DNA of 64,000 nt from Microbacteriaceae bacterium (GTDB lineage: Bacteria > Actinomycetota > Actinomycetes > Actinomycetales > Microbacteriaceae). How positions within the stretch are numbered: position 1 is the stretch's first letter; each line of letters begins with the position of its first letter. This document shows positions 54,520-63,771 of the stretch, piece after piece. Under the pieces are notes generated by a model. That model searched no databases. It worked only from the letters and a program-made list of their open reading frames with translations, and had not been told where the DNA came from. The translations under genes were made by a program, and so were the position numbers. The stretch is from NCBI GenBank assembly GCA_947486475.1, contig CANKTR010000001.1:1-64000 (forward strand), given 5' to 3'.

Positions 54520-55128
54520 GTGAACTTTGCGGGATTGCCGGCCGTGATTGCCGCCATCGTCGGGCCGATACAGGCAACGCTCGGGTGGGTCATCGCGGGA
54601 GCGCTCTGGCCGGGTTTCGACCACGTCACCGAAACGATCAGCGATCTTGCGGCGGATGATTCACCCGTCAAGTGGATCCAGTCGAGTTTCTTCCTGTTGG
54701 GTGGAACGCTGTCACTGATTGCAGCCGTGTACGCACCGGTGTTGGCGATGCCGGGACGCGTCACCATTTTTCTCGCCGGGCTCACCACCTACGGGCTCAC
54801 GTTTTTTGCGACACCAACACAGGAAACGTCATCGCTCTGGCACCGGATATTCGCCATCGCGACGTTTGTTCTGATGTCCGCCTGGCCGCTGTTGTCGATG
54901 AGGTTCGACCGCAGTTATCCGTGGCTCGTCCGCCCCACCGGCGCAATCCTCGCGACCGTGGTGTTCACGGTGTCGTCGGTGGCGTTCTTGTCGGTGTGGC
55001 GAGACCCCGCTCAGCCCATGGTCGGATTATGGGAGCGCGTGATTGCGATCTCTCAGGTGCTGTACTTGTCCGTCGTGATCATCAGCGCGTGGCGACACCA
55101 GCGCCGCGCGGTCGCGGCTGACGCCTAG
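54520..55128 (+). CDS. DUF998 family membrane protein
   Basis: 202 residues with about six membrane helices. The first helices carry [37 protein letters not shown], matching the DUF998 pattern (ISDL plus a charged tail). Function unknown. It converges on the DUF2130 gene and overlaps it by four bases. Confidence 0.75.
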   Translation: MNFAGLPAVIAAIVGPIQATLGWVIAGALWPGFDHVTETISDLAADDSPVKWIQSSFFLLGGTLSLIAAVYAPVLAMPGRVTIFLAGLTTYGLTFFATPTQETSSLWHRIFAIATFVLMSAWPLLSMRFDRSYPWLVRPTGAILATVVFTVSSVAFLSVWRDPAQPMVGLWERVIAISQVLYLSVVIISAWRHQRRAVAADA

Positions 55129-56330
55129 GACTCGATTTCGCCCGTTCCCGATGATTTCAACTCGTCGAACTTGGCCTTCATTGTCGGGTTCTTAGCGGTG
55201 AGTTTTTTGACGCTGATTTCCTGCAGTTTGTTGTTTGCGAGCCGCAGGTTGTTTTCGGAACCGAGCAACGCTTCTTTCACCTTCTGCAGGTCGGCGATGC
55301 TGCCGTCGATGGACTTGATGGCGTCCTGGAATTTGCGGGACGCGAGGTCGTAGTTCCGATCGAACCCATTCTTGACGGATTCGAGCTCGGCTTCGAAGTT
55401 CGTGATGTCGATGTTCTGTCGACGCATCAATTCGACCTCGGTTTTCGACTCGAGCGAGCCCAGCGACGCGTTCCGGAGCAGCGAAATGATGGGGATAAAG
55501 AATTGTGGACGCACCACGAACATCTTGGGATAGAGGTGCGAGACGTCGACGATGCCGTTGTTATACAAATCGTTGTCCTCTTCGAGCAGCGACACGAGAA
55601 TCGCGTATTCGCACTTCTTTTCCTTGCGGTCCTTGTCCAGTTCCTTGAGGAAGTCCTCATTTTTCTTCTTGGTCGCGGTTGTGTCTGATTCGTTCTTCAT
55701 TTCGAACATGATCGACACGAATTCGACACCATCCGCGGAGCTGTCACGGAAGATGTAGTCACCCTTGCTTCCCGCCTTGGCGTCGTTGTCTTTCGCGAAA
55801 TACGCGGCCGGGAACGCGGTCGCGCGAATCGCGTTGAACGCGTTTTCACAGTGCTGTTCGAGCGTCTCGCCGACCATTTTGGTTGAGAGCTTTGCTTTCA
55901 TCTCGCGCAACCGCTCGATGGTGTCCTCGCGATCTTTGATCTGCGTCTCGTACTTTTCTTTCAGGTTCTTTTCGACAATCTCGCGTTCCATCGCAGCGCG
56001 CTCCAGGCCGCCTTTGAGCTCGTCGCGTTGCCTTTCGACAGCGTCCACCGCTGTCTTGACAGCGAGCTGCTTCTCGGTTTCGGCATTAGTCATCTTTGCC
56101 TTGACCTCCGCCAATTCAGCGCGCAGCTTCTCGGCCTCGGCGGCCATCTTGTTGGCCGTCTCCACTTCGGCGAGTTTGATCTCGGTCTGCTTGTTCACGT
56201 CCGCCTCGGCGAGTCGGCGGCCGAGCTCCTCTTCGAATTCGGTATTGCGAACTTGAGACAGAATGTCTGCGAATCCGGCGTCGTCGAGGTTGAAGTTCTT
56301 CTGGCAATTGGGGCAGGTGATTTCTTTCAT
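55125..56330 (-). CDS. DUF2130 family coiled-coil protein
   Basis: 401 residues. An N-terminal CPNCQKNF knuckle is followed by a long charged coiled coil from about residue 25 to 160, then the DUF2130 nuclease-like domain: [26 protein letters not shown], and [27 protein letters not shown], which recalls the D..(D/E)xK arrangement of restriction-type nucleases, and a second coil. The biological role is not established. It has a leaderless-type start. Confidence 0.85.
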   Translation of the reverse strand: MKEITCPNCQKNFNLDDAGFADILSQVRNTEFEEELGRRLAEADVNKQTEIKLAEVETANKMAAEAEKLRAELAEVKAKMTNAETEKQLAVKTAVDAVERQRDELKGGLERAAMEREIVEKNLKEKYETQIKDREDTIERLREMKAKLSTKMVGETLEQHCENAFNAIRATAFPAAYFAKDNDAKAGSKGDYIFRDSSADGVEFVSIMFEMKNESDTTATKKKNEDFLKELDKDRKEKKCEYAILVSLLEEDNDLYNNGIVDVSHLYPKMFVVRPQFFIPIISLLRNASLGSLESKTEVELMRRQNIDITNFEAELESVKNGFDRNYDLASRKFQDAIKSIDGSIADLQKVKEALLGSENNLRLANNKLQEISVKKLTAKNPTMKAKFDELKSSGTGEIES

Positions 56331-56336
56331 GCCACG

Positions 56337-56342
56337 ACGATA
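56337..56342 (-). promoter_or_regulatory. -10 of a leaderless promoter (DUF2130 gene)
   Basis: Minus-strand TATCGT lies exactly six bases before ATG 56330. Confidence 0.45.
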
Positions 56343-56391
56343 TGCCCCGGTCGTGAGTTTCCGTCACGGTTTCGGTGAAAGCGAAAAGTCC

Positions 56392-56730
56392 CTAACTGTG
56401 CTGCGCCGCCGAGAGAGCCATGTGCCGCTCGCGCATCGCGAGGAACAGCGGGAACGTGAACGCCATGGCGGTCACGCCGGACAGCACGATGTAGGGCCAC
56501 GCCCGCTTCATGCCGACTCGACGCGCTTCGGCGAACATCAACACGACCGAGGCGATTGCGACGACGGAGAGATCCGCCGACAGCACCCAGTCGACCGCGG
56601 TGCCGAACCAGCCAGCGACATAGTCCTCACCGTTCATCACCGCGATGCCGTTGAACACCATTGCGGTGACAAGACCGATTCCGGCGAGGGCCAAGTAAAC
56701 CCAATAACGAATGCGCGATTGTGTGTCCAT
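56392..56730 (-). CDS. DUF2834-like small membrane protein
   Basis: 112 residues from ATG 56730. Three to four membrane helices: YWVYLALAGIGLVTAMVFNGIAV, then a helix with LSADLSVVAIASVVLMFAEA, then YIVLSGVTAMAFTFPLFLAMRE. The helix spacing and DLSV...EARR segment resemble DUF2834. Function unknown. A TTG six bases upstream could extend it by two residues, but the ATG follows a -10 by six bases. Confidence 0.7.
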   Translation of the reverse strand: MDTQSRIRYWVYLALAGIGLVTAMVFNGIAVMNGEDYVAGWFGTAVDWVLSADLSVVAIASVVLMFAEARRVGMKRAWPYIVLSGVTAMAFTFPLFLAMRERHMALSAAQHS

Positions 56731-56736
56731 GACCAA

Positions 56737-56742
56737 ATCCTA
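56737..56742 (-). promoter_or_regulatory. -10 of a leaderless promoter (DUF2834-like gene)
   Basis: Minus-strand TAGGAT lies exactly six bases before ATG 56730. Confidence 0.5.
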
Positions 56743-56769
56743 CGCGCGCGGTAGACTGCACTTTCACCC

Positions 56770-58590
56770 ATGAATACCGAATCCGCAGCCCCCGATAAGA
56801 ACGGCGGCATCATCCGGAGCCTCGCGCGAATCATGCCGTACGCGGGTCCCGACATGAAAAGACTCGTTCTGGGCATGGCAATCGCCCTCATTTCGAGCGG
56901 GTTTGCGCTGGGGATTCCACTCGCGCTCGAACAACTCGTGGACGGGCCGCTGAAAACCGGGAACGCAACGGACATCTGGTGGGCGGTGGGACTCGTCGCG
57001 GTGCTGGGTTTGATGGAAGCACTGTTCATCTACCTTCGGCGCGTGACGGTTCTCACCCCGGGAACTCGAATCGACTCGCGACTTCGCAACGCGATCTACG
57101 ACCATTTGCAGAATCTTCCCATCGCGTTCCACGACAAATGGCAGAGCGGTCAGCTGTTGTCGAGAGCCAACTCCGATGTGAGCCTGATGCGCCGCTGGAT
57201 GGCGTTCGGATTCGTCCTGCTGGTGTCGAACGCCATCACCATCATCTTTGGTGTGGTGATCTTGTTCACCTGGAGTCCGTTGCTCGCGCTCGTGTTCCTC
57301 GTGTGTTCGATTCCGATGTTAGTATTCGGCTCGCGTTTCCGATCGCGATACACCGGCCTGTCCCGCGCCGCCCAAGACCAGTGGGGCGATGTCGCCACCT
57401 CGGTCGAAGAGTCCGTGCACGGTATCCGTATCCTGCGGTCATTCGGGCGTGGCTCGGATGCGCTGTCGAGTTTCGCCGACCAAGCGGCGACCGGCCGACA
57501 ATTAGAGGTCGTCAAAGGAAACGCCAAAGCGACGCTCGGATTTTGGCTGGTGTGGGTTCCCGATTTCGCTCTCGCGATTTGCCTGTTTACCGGAGTCTGG
57601 CTCGCCAGTCAGGGCGACCTCACGACGGGACAGTTTTTCGCTTTCTTCGCAACAGCCGCGGTGCTTGCGGGCCCGATCGAATCAATCGGGTATCTCATGG
57701 CCCTGGCGCTCGAGGCGCACAGCGGGCTCAATCGAATCTTTGAGGTTTTGGACCGTCGAAACGACATCGTGAACCCTGAAAACCCGGTGACCCCCGCCGA
57801 CACGGGTGGTTCGCTCGTTTTCGACGACGTTCACTTCCGCCACGAAGGAACCCCGACCGGAACACCCGACCTCTTGAACGGCGTGAGCCTCGAGATTCGC
57901 CCGGGGGAAACAATGGCGCTGGTCGGGTCTACCGGGTGCGGGAAAACCACGTTGACGGCGTTGCCCGCCCGCCTCTACGACGTCACCGCGGGTCGAATCC
58001 TTCTTGACGGTGTCGACATTCGCTCGCTTGACCTGACGACGCTGCGAACTCGAATCGCGATGGCGTTCGAAGACGCGACGCTGTTCTCGGACACCGTTCG
58101 CAACAACGTGCTGTTGGGGCGACACGACCTGCGGGACGCCCCCGACGAACAGACGACCGCGGTCCTCGAGCAGGCACTCGACATCGCCGAGGCGAATTTC
58201 GTCTTCACACTTCCCGACGGCGTCGAGACCATCATCGGCGAACAGGGGCAGAGCCTGTCGGGGGGACAGCGCCAGAGACTGGCGCTCGCGCGCGCGATTG
58301 CCGCGGCCCCGGAAGTGTTGGTGCTGGACGATCCGCTTTCCGCGCTCGATGTCGAGACCGAGGCTCGGGTCGAAGCCGCACTGCGACGGGTGTTGAAGAC
58401 CACCACCGCCTTGGTCGTGGCACACCGCCCGTCGACGGTCTTGTTGGCCGACCGCGTCGCGCTGCTCGACAACGGGCGCATCGCCGCGGTGGGAACTCAC
58501 GCGGAACTACTCGCCACGTCTGCCGCCTACCGTCACGTGATTTCCTCGTTCGATGACGAGCCTCGGGTGATTTCGGAGGACAGCGAATGA
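56770..58590 (+). CDS. ABC exporter half-transporter, subunit with a degenerate ATPase site
   Basis: 606 residues: six membrane helices (about 30-320), then a nucleotide-binding domain. Walker A GSTGCGKTT, signature LSGGQRQRLALARA, H-loop VVAHRPST. Walker B reads VLVLDDPLSALD: the usual catalytic Glu is Asp. Such a change marks the non-catalytic partner of heterodimeric exporters like TM287/288 or BmrCD. The next gene, overlapping by four bases, encodes the complete partner. Probably exports drugs or lipids. Confidence 0.93.
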   Translation: MNTESAAPDKNGGIIRSLARIMPYAGPDMKRLVLGMAIALISSGFALGIPLALEQLVDGPLKTGNATDIWWAVGLVAVLGLMEALFIYLRRVTVLTPGTRIDSRLRNAIYDHLQNLPIAFHDKWQSGQLLSRANSDVSLMRRWMAFGFVLLVSNAITIIFGVVILFTWSPLLALVFLVCSIPMLVFGSRFRSRYTGLSRAAQDQWGDVATSVEESVHGIRILRSFGRGSDALSSFADQAATGRQLEVVKGNAKATLGFWLVWVPDFALAICLFTGVWLASQGDLTTGQFFAFFATAAVLAGPIESIGYLMALALEAHSGLNRIFEVLDRRNDIVNPENPVTPADTGGSLVFDDVHFRHEGTPTGTPDLLNGVSLEIRPGETMALVGSTGCGKTTLTALPARLYDVTAGRILLDGVDIRSLDLTTLRTRIAMAFEDATLFSDTVRNNVLLGRHDLRDAPDEQTTAVLEQALDIAEANFVFTLPDGVETIIGEQGQSLSGGQRQRLALARAIAAAPEVLVLDDPLSALDVETEARVEAALRRVLKTTTALVVAHRPSTVLLADRVALLDNGRIAAVGTHAELLATSAAYRHVISSFDDEPRVISEDSE

Positions 58591-60395
58591 GCACCTTTGG
58601 CGTGGTCGGCGAGGATCGCCAAGACCTGAATAGAAAGGAGAACCGCCGGATTCGGCAGCGCTCGGTCACACTCTTGTGGGATGTGGTTCGCCCATATCGC
58701 ACGAGATTCTTGGCCACTGTCGTTCTCGTCGTGGTCAGTACCGCTCTTCAAGTCGTGGGACCGACGCTCATCGCCCGCGGTTTTGACACCGGATTACCCG
58801 CAGCGGTGGAGGACAACAATTTCCTCCCGATCCTGCTCATTGTCGCGGGATTTGTGTTGTCGGGACTGGGCGCTGCGGCATTTCTCGCCCTGTACACCCG
58901 GTGGTCGATCACGATCAGCCAGGACGTGTTGGGCGAACTTCGCCGTCGAATCTTCGCCCACACCCAGCGGTTGAGCCTCGAGTTTCACGAGCGGTACACC
59001 TCGGGTCGGATCATCGCTCGGCAAACGAGCGATATCGACACCCTGGGCGAACTTCTCAGTGGCGGCCTCAGCAGTCTCGTGTCGGGTGTTCTGTATCTGC
59101 TGTTCACCGCCATCGCACTGGTCGCGATTGACCCCGTCAGCGGCATCCCCCTCGCGCTAGCAATGATCCCCGTTGCGGGCGTCACCTGGTGGTTTTCCCG
59201 TGCGTCACGCCGCGAATTCCGCGCGTCGCGTATCTATTCGACACGACTCATCATTCAATTCGTCGAGAGCATGACCGGAATTCGGGCGGTCAAGTCGTTC
59301 CGACGAGAACCCGTGGACCGCGACGCCTACGCGGACAAGGTCGAGGACTATCGTTATGCCACCAAACGCACCATCGAGGTTTACGGGATTTACGACCCCG
59401 CCCTGAAAGTCATCGGCAGCCTGACGGTTGCAACTGTTCTGTTACTCGGCGCATTCCGTGTTGTCGACGGCGGAATGGCCGTGGGCGCTCTGTTGGCCGC
59501 GGTTCTGTACACCCGTCGGTTCTTCGGACCCATCGAAAACCTCGCGATGTTCTACAACTCGTTCCAGTCCGCCTCGGCAGCGCTCGAAAAGATTTCGGGT
59601 TTCCTCGAAGAACAGCCGTCGGTCGTCGAACAGCGCGAACCCGAACCCTTCGTCGCAACGCGCGGGGACCTGTCGCTGGATGGGGTGTCGTTCGCCTACA
59701 ACCCCGAGTCACTTGTTCTGCCGACGTTCAGCCTCGCCATCCCGGGCGGCGAGACGGTCGCTCTGGTGGGAGCGACCGGCGCGGGGAAATCGACGTTGGC
59801 CAAAATCATCGCGCGGTTCTATGACCCGACCGACGGGGTCGTCACGCTCGACGGTCGCGACCTTCGGACAATCAGCGACATCGACCTACGGAATGCCATC
59901 ACGCTCGTGACGCAAGAGGCGTATCTGTTTTCGGGGAGCGTGGCCGACAACATTCGAATGGGAAAACCCGACGCGACAGATGATGACGTGATCGCGGCCG
60001 CCCGCGCAGTCGGTGCGCACGAATTCATCACGGCGCTTCCCGACGGTTACGACACCGATGTCAACAAGCGCGGCAATCGACTCTCGGCGGGCCAACGTCA
60101 ACTCGTGTCGTTCTGTCGAGCGTTCATTGCCAACCCGCGCGTACTGATTCTGGACGAGGCGACCGCTTCTCTCGACATCCCCAGCGAGCGACTCATTCAG
60201 AGGGGACTCACCACCCTCCTCGCCGGTCGAACCGCGATCATCATCGCCCATCGTCTGTCGACCGTGGCGATTGCCGACCGAGTTTTGGTGATGGACGGCG
60301 GGCGAATAATCGAGGACGGACCGACGGCGGAATTACTCAAGGGAACCGGTCGGTTCGCCACCTTGCATCGAGCGTGGCGCGACTCGTTGGCGTGA
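58587..60395 (+). CDS. ABC exporter half-transporter, catalytic subunit
   Basis: 602 residues: six membrane helices then an ATPase domain. Walker A GATGAGKST, Walker B VLILDEATASLD with the catalytic Glu, H-loop IIAHRLST. The signature is RLSAGQRQLVSF, with Ala for the first Gly (LSAGQ), complementary to the canonical LSGGQ of its partner. This asymmetry is typical of heterodimeric exporters. ATG overlaps the upstream stop (ATGA). Confidence 0.93.
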   Translation: MSTFGVVGEDRQDLNRKENRRIRQRSVTLLWDVVRPYRTRFLATVVLVVVSTALQVVGPTLIARGFDTGLPAAVEDNNFLPILLIVAGFVLSGLGAAAFLALYTRWSITISQDVLGELRRRIFAHTQRLSLEFHERYTSGRIIARQTSDIDTLGELLSGGLSSLVSGVLYLLFTAIALVAIDPVSGIPLALAMIPVAGVTWWFSRASRREFRASRIYSTRLIIQFVESMTGIRAVKSFRREPVDRDAYADKVEDYRYATKRTIEVYGIYDPALKVIGSLTVATVLLLGAFRVVDGGMAVGALLAAVLYTRRFFGPIENLAMFYNSFQSASAALEKISGFLEEQPSVVEQREPEPFVATRGDLSLDGVSFAYNPESLVLPTFSLAIPGGETVALVGATGAGKSTLAKIIARFYDPTDGVVTLDGRDLRTISDIDLRNAITLVTQEAYLFSGSVADNIRMGKPDATDDDVIAAARAVGAHEFITALPDGYDTDVNKRGNRLSAGQRQLVSFCRAFIANPRVLILDEATASLDIPSERLIQRGLTTLLAGRTAIIIAHRLSTVAIADRVLVMDGGRIIEDGPTAELLKGTGRFATLHRAWRDSLA

Positions 60396-60476
60396 GAAAA
60401 GTCCTGTCGAATGGGCCGATTTCGCCATAGACTGGCGCGAGATAGCCCCTTCAACTTCAACGAACGGTGAACAATC

Positions 60477-60839
60477 ATGACCTCAGTTTTTCGTGCTGAC
60501 GACCTCAATTCCGCCGACTACACCGAGTCGCTTCTCGCGCCGCCGATGGCGACACCGCTGAGCGGCGACATCGTCGTTCGGGACAAGTCGTACCTCGCCG
60601 ACAGCGAGCACGGCGTGTGGTCCGGCTCGTGGGAATCGGAACCCGGAACGTCCCGCTGGGAGTTCACCGACACCGGTGAGGTGATCACGGTCGTTTCCGG
60701 CAGCATGACGGTCGAAGAGGACGGTGGCGAACCCGTCACGTTGACCGCTGGCGACACGGCGTACTTCCCCATCGGGTGGATGGGCGTGTGGACCGTTCAC
60801 GAGAAGCTCCGCAAGGTGTACGTCGTTTACTCGGCTTAG
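60477..60839 (+). CDS. Cupin domain protein (DUF861/EutQ-like)
   Basis: 120 residues. Small beta-barrel: GVWSGSWESEPGTSRWEFTDTGEVITVVSGSMTVEEDGGEPVTLTAGDTAYFPIGWMGVWTVHEKLRKVYVVY. The GVW..GSWE...G and FP.GW.G.W.V.E..RK patterns are those of the DUF861 cupins. Metal ligands are incomplete, so enzymatic activity is uncertain. It stands alone upstream of a ROK kinase by nine bases. Confidence 0.8.
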   Translation: MTSVFRADDLNSADYTESLLAPPMATPLSGDIVVRDKSYLADSEHGVWSGSWESEPGTSRWEFTDTGEVITVVSGSMTVEEDGGEPVTLTAGDTAYFPIGWMGVWTVHEKLRKVYVVYSA

Positions 60840-60848
60840 GTTCTCGTC

Positions 60849-61697
60849 GTGACCCTCGTTCTGACGGTCGACATTGGCGGGACGAAGTGTGCCGTCGCCA
60901 TGACCGACGCAGACGGAGTCCGTGCCGTCGAAACGTGGCAGACCGACGGGTCGGTTGAAAACCTCGCCCGTGCTGTCGATTTTTATCACGGTCATCTCGC
61001 CAGCGGTGGACAATCTGCTGAGGCGGTGGGTGTCTGTTTTGGGGGACCAGTCGACCACGCCTCGTCAATCGTGACTCGTTCTGTGCACGTCCCCGGCTGG
61101 CAGGGTTTCGACTTCGCCGATTGGGCACGGCGAACGGTGGGGCTGCCCATCGCCGTCGACAACGACGGAAACGTGGGAGCACTGGCGGAACTCGTTCACG
61201 GCAATCACGACACCCAGGACCTGATGTACGTCACGGTGTCGACCGGAATCGGCGCGGGGGTGGTGAGTGGTGGACGAGTCCTCCGCGGCGCAACCAACGA
61301 CGCCGGCGAACTCGGTCACATTCGAATCGCCGACGACCCGCGCCAGTGCGCGTGCGGTCGAACGGGCTGCCTCGAGCGCCTGTGCAGTGGCTTTTGGATT
61401 GAACAGGATCACGGCAAGCCGGCCGCGGAACTCTTTGCTCGGGATGAATTTCTCGCTGAATACTCGGCTCTCTTCGCGCGCGGACTCGCCTCGGCGGTGC
61501 TGTTGTACAACCCCCTGGTCGTCGTGTTGGGGGGTGGGGTGTCCCGCGTGGGGAAACGGCTCACAGACAGCCTGACCGCTAGCCTTTCAACAGAACTCGC
61601 GAGTTGGAGCCATCTGACGCCGCGAATCACCACCTCTCGTTTTGATGGCGACGGGGTCCACCTCGGTGCAAGGGAGCTCGCCCGTGACGTACTTTGA
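60849..61697 (+). CDS. ROK family sugar kinase
   Basis: 282 residues. The phosphate loop is LTVDIGGTKCAVAMTD, the sugar-site segment VDNDGNVGALAELVHG, STGIGAGVVSGGRVLRGATNDAGELGHI and the zinc motif CACGRTGCLE of ROK proteins. Glucokinase is the common activity in actinobacteria, but a ManNAc or other hexose kinase is possible. It overlaps the next gene by 14 bases, so the kinase and isomerase probably act in one pathway. Confidence 0.88.
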   Translation: MTLVLTVDIGGTKCAVAMTDADGVRAVETWQTDGSVENLARAVDFYHGHLASGGQSAEAVGVCFGGPVDHASSIVTRSVHVPGWQGFDFADWARRTVGLPIAVDNDGNVGALAELVHGNHDTQDLMYVTVSTGIGAGVVSGGRVLRGATNDAGELGHIRIADDPRQCACGRTGCLERLCSGFWIEQDHGKPAAELFARDEFLAEYSALFARGLASAVLLYNPLVVVLGGGVSRVGKRLTDSLTASLSTELASWSHLTPRITTSRFDGDGVHLGARELARDVL

Positions 61698-62241
61698 CGA
61701 CTATCGTGGCGAACTGAACGCCGCCCTCGCGACGATTGATGTGACCTTGGTCCAGCAACTGCGGGAACTCCTGGTGGAGGCCCGCGCCAACGGTCGAACG
61801 ATTTTCACCTGCGGAAACGGCGGGAGTGCCTCGACAGCGTCACACTTCGCCACGGACCTGCTCAAGGGGGCGAGTTACGAACGCGACCTGCGATTCAAGG
61901 TCGTAGCGCTGACGGACGCAACGTCGACTATTTCGGCGTACAGCAACGATGTGAGTTACGACATCGTGTACGAGGAACAGTTGCGGAACTTTCTGCAACC
62001 GGACGACATCGTCGTGGCGATCAGCGGATCGGGCAATTCGATGAACGTGATCCGGGCGCTACGGTATGCGTCATCGGTTGGCGCCCACGCCATCGCCCTG
62101 ACCGGACGCGACGGCGGCGAATTGGGGAAGGCCGCAACCCTGCACATCAACGTCGCCGAACAACACATGGGTCGCATCGAAGACGCACACCTCGCGATCT
62201 GTCACATGCTCGCGTTTTCGTTTATCGACACCGAGTCGTAG
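61684..62241 (+). CDS. SIS-domain phosphosugar isomerase (GmhA/DiaA-like)
   Basis: 185 residues from GTG 61684, with AAGGGAG eight bases upstream. Motifs FTCGNGGSASTASHFATDLLKG, SNDVSYDIVYEEQL and VVAISGSGNSMNVIRAL are those of sedoheptulose-7-phosphate isomerase-like SIS proteins; C-terminal HLAICHMLAF also fits. The overlap with the ROK kinase suggests handling of a phosphorylated sugar. No heptose-biosynthesis partners are in view, so GmhA itself is not certain. Confidence 0.85.
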   Translation: MTYFDDYRGELNAALATIDVTLVQQLRELLVEARANGRTIFTCGNGGSASTASHFATDLLKGASYERDLRFKVVALTDATSTISAYSNDVSYDIVYEEQLRNFLQPDDIVVAISGSGNSMNVIRALRYASSVGAHAIALTGRDGGELGKAATLHINVAEQHMGRIEDAHLAICHMLAFSFIDTES

Positions 62242-62258
62242 GTTCGCCGTGGTCGCGG

Positions 62259-62633
62259 TTACGCAGCGGCGAGTAGAGCGGCACACAGCGCGATAAAAAT
62301 CGCGACAAAAATCGTGGGCGTGACGTACTTGGCGATATCCAGAAGTCGTGCACTCGCACTGATTGAGGCGGCAACACGTGAGTTTTTGCTCGTCGTGGAC
62401 AGTTCGGATGCTACGGCTTGCGCTTCGGTGGCGGCCGAAAACTGCACGACGGCGCCGAGGATTCCGGACGCGAGCAGGATTCCGATGGTCGCCCACACCG
62501 CGTAGTCGCCGGCCGAGCGAATCACCGGGACCAACCCGATAGTCGTGATCAGCAAAAACGTGGGTGCCAATTGGGACACGACGAGTTGCATTCGCAGCGC
62601 TCCCCACGCGGACACCAGTTGTTGTTCGTTCAC
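62259..62633 (-). CDS. Small membrane protein of unknown function
   Basis: 124 residues from GTG 62633, with AAGGG seven bases upstream. Two or three hydrophobic helices (LAPTFLLITTIGLVPVI, YAVWATIGILLASGILGAVVQF and YVTPTIFVAIFIALCAALLAA). Between them a serine-rich, polar stretch. Not recognised. Confidence 0.6.
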   Translation of the reverse strand: MNEQQLVSAWGALRMQLVVSQLAPTFLLITTIGLVPVIRSAGDYAVWATIGILLASGILGAVVQFSAATEAQAVASELSTTSKNSRVAASISASARLLDIAKYVTPTIFVAIFIALCAALLAAA

Positions 62634-62708
62634 GGCGACACCCTTCTTTCCCACAATGCTAGAACACAACCAGGCCAGACCGGTGCCGGTTTTTCGGTCT
62701 GCTCGGCA

Positions 62709-62727
62709 TAAGGTAAGGTAAACCTTA
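62709..62727. promoter_or_regulatory. DtxR/IdeR iron box
   Basis: TAAGGTAAGGTAAACCTTA. Compared with the DtxR consensus TWAGGTWAGSCTWACCTWA it differs at two central bases, and the outer arms TAAGGT and ACCTTA pair perfectly. It lies 38 bases upstream of the iron-binding lipoprotein ATG. Confidence 0.85.
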
Positions 62728-62765
62728 CCCAAGCTGAAAAAATCGGTCTAGGTAGAGAGAAGTTC

Positions 62766-63770
62766 ATGAACAAGGTTTGCGCGCGCGTTTTCGCCGCCAC
62801 CACAATCGCCGCCACACTGGGTGTTCTGACCGCCTGTGCACCCGCGACTCCGAACGCCAACACGCTCGTGATTTATTCCGGACGGGAAGAAGAGATCGTG
62901 GAGCCGATCATCCAACTCTTTGAGGAGGAAAGCGGCGTGAACGTCGATGTCCGATACGGCGATTCCGCCGAACTTGCCGCGCAACTCAGCGAAGAGGGGC
63001 CTGCCTCGAAAGCCGACATTTTCTTTTCGCAGGATGCGGGAGCGCTCGGCGCCATCGAATCGGAAGGACTGTTTCTCGAATTGCCGGCCGCGGTAACGGA
63101 ACGAGTAGCGCCCGAGTATCGGTCGGCCAACAATCTCTGGGTCGGCGTCACCGGACGCGCGCGAGTGTTCGTGTACAACCCTGAACTGGTCACGGAATTG
63201 CCGATGTCGGTTCTCGAATTGGCGGAACCACAGTGGGCGGATCGCATCGCCGTCGCTCCGACCAATGCGTCGTTCCAGGCGTTCGTGACGGCTCTTCGCG
63301 TCATCAACGGTGACGACGTTGCCGTCTCCTGGTTGTCCGGCATCTCGGCTAATGCGCAGCGATTTGAAAAAAACAGCCAGATCCTCGAAGCGGTCGAAGC
63401 GGGAACCGTCGCGGCGGGACTCATCAATCACTATTACTGGTTTCAGCGGGAAAAAGAGGTCGGTGCGGAAAACATGACCTCACGGCTCGCCGCATTTACG
63501 TCGGGTGACGCCGGGAACCTCATCAACGTCGCCGGCGTTGGACTGTTGTCGGACAACCCTCATGCGAAAGCCTTCGTCAGTTTCCTGTTGCGGGACGACA
63601 TTCAGGGGATTTTTGTCACCGACATCATGGAATACCCGATGGTCGCGGGGATAGACATCCCCGCCGGGCTCACCCCGCTGGGAGATATCCCCGAACCGGA
63701 TTTCGATCTGTCGAACCTGAACGATCTGAAGGTTACGCTCGAGCTCATTCGCGCGAGTGGAATGATCTGA
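62766..63770 (+). CDS. Iron(III) ABC transporter substrate-binding lipoprotein
   Basis: 334 residues. A lipoprotein signal ends in LTAC with Cys24. The FbpA/FutA-type fold starts LVIYSGREEEIVEPIIQLFEEESG, with the iron-site segment GLINHYYWFQREKE (adjacent tyrosines) and AGVGLLSDNPHAKAFVSFLL. It delivers ferric iron to the membrane permease that begins right after it. An iron box overlaps the promoter, so the DtxR at 12678 probably represses it when iron is plentiful. Confidence 0.93.
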   Translation: MNKVCARVFAATTIAATLGVLTACAPATPNANTLVIYSGREEEIVEPIIQLFEEESGVNVDVRYGDSAELAAQLSEEGPASKADIFFSQDAGALGAIESEGLFLELPAAVTERVAPEYRSANNLWVGVTGRARVFVYNPELVTELPMSVLELAEPQWADRIAVAPTNASFQAFVTALRVINGDDVAVSWLSGISANAQRFEKNSQILEAVEAGTVAAGLINHYYWFQREKEVGAENMTSRLAAFTSGDAGNLINVAGVGLLSDNPHAKAFVSFLLRDDIQGIFVTDIMEYPMVAGIDIPAGLTPLGDIPEPDFDLSNLNDLKVTLELIRASGMI

Positions 63771-63771
63771 C

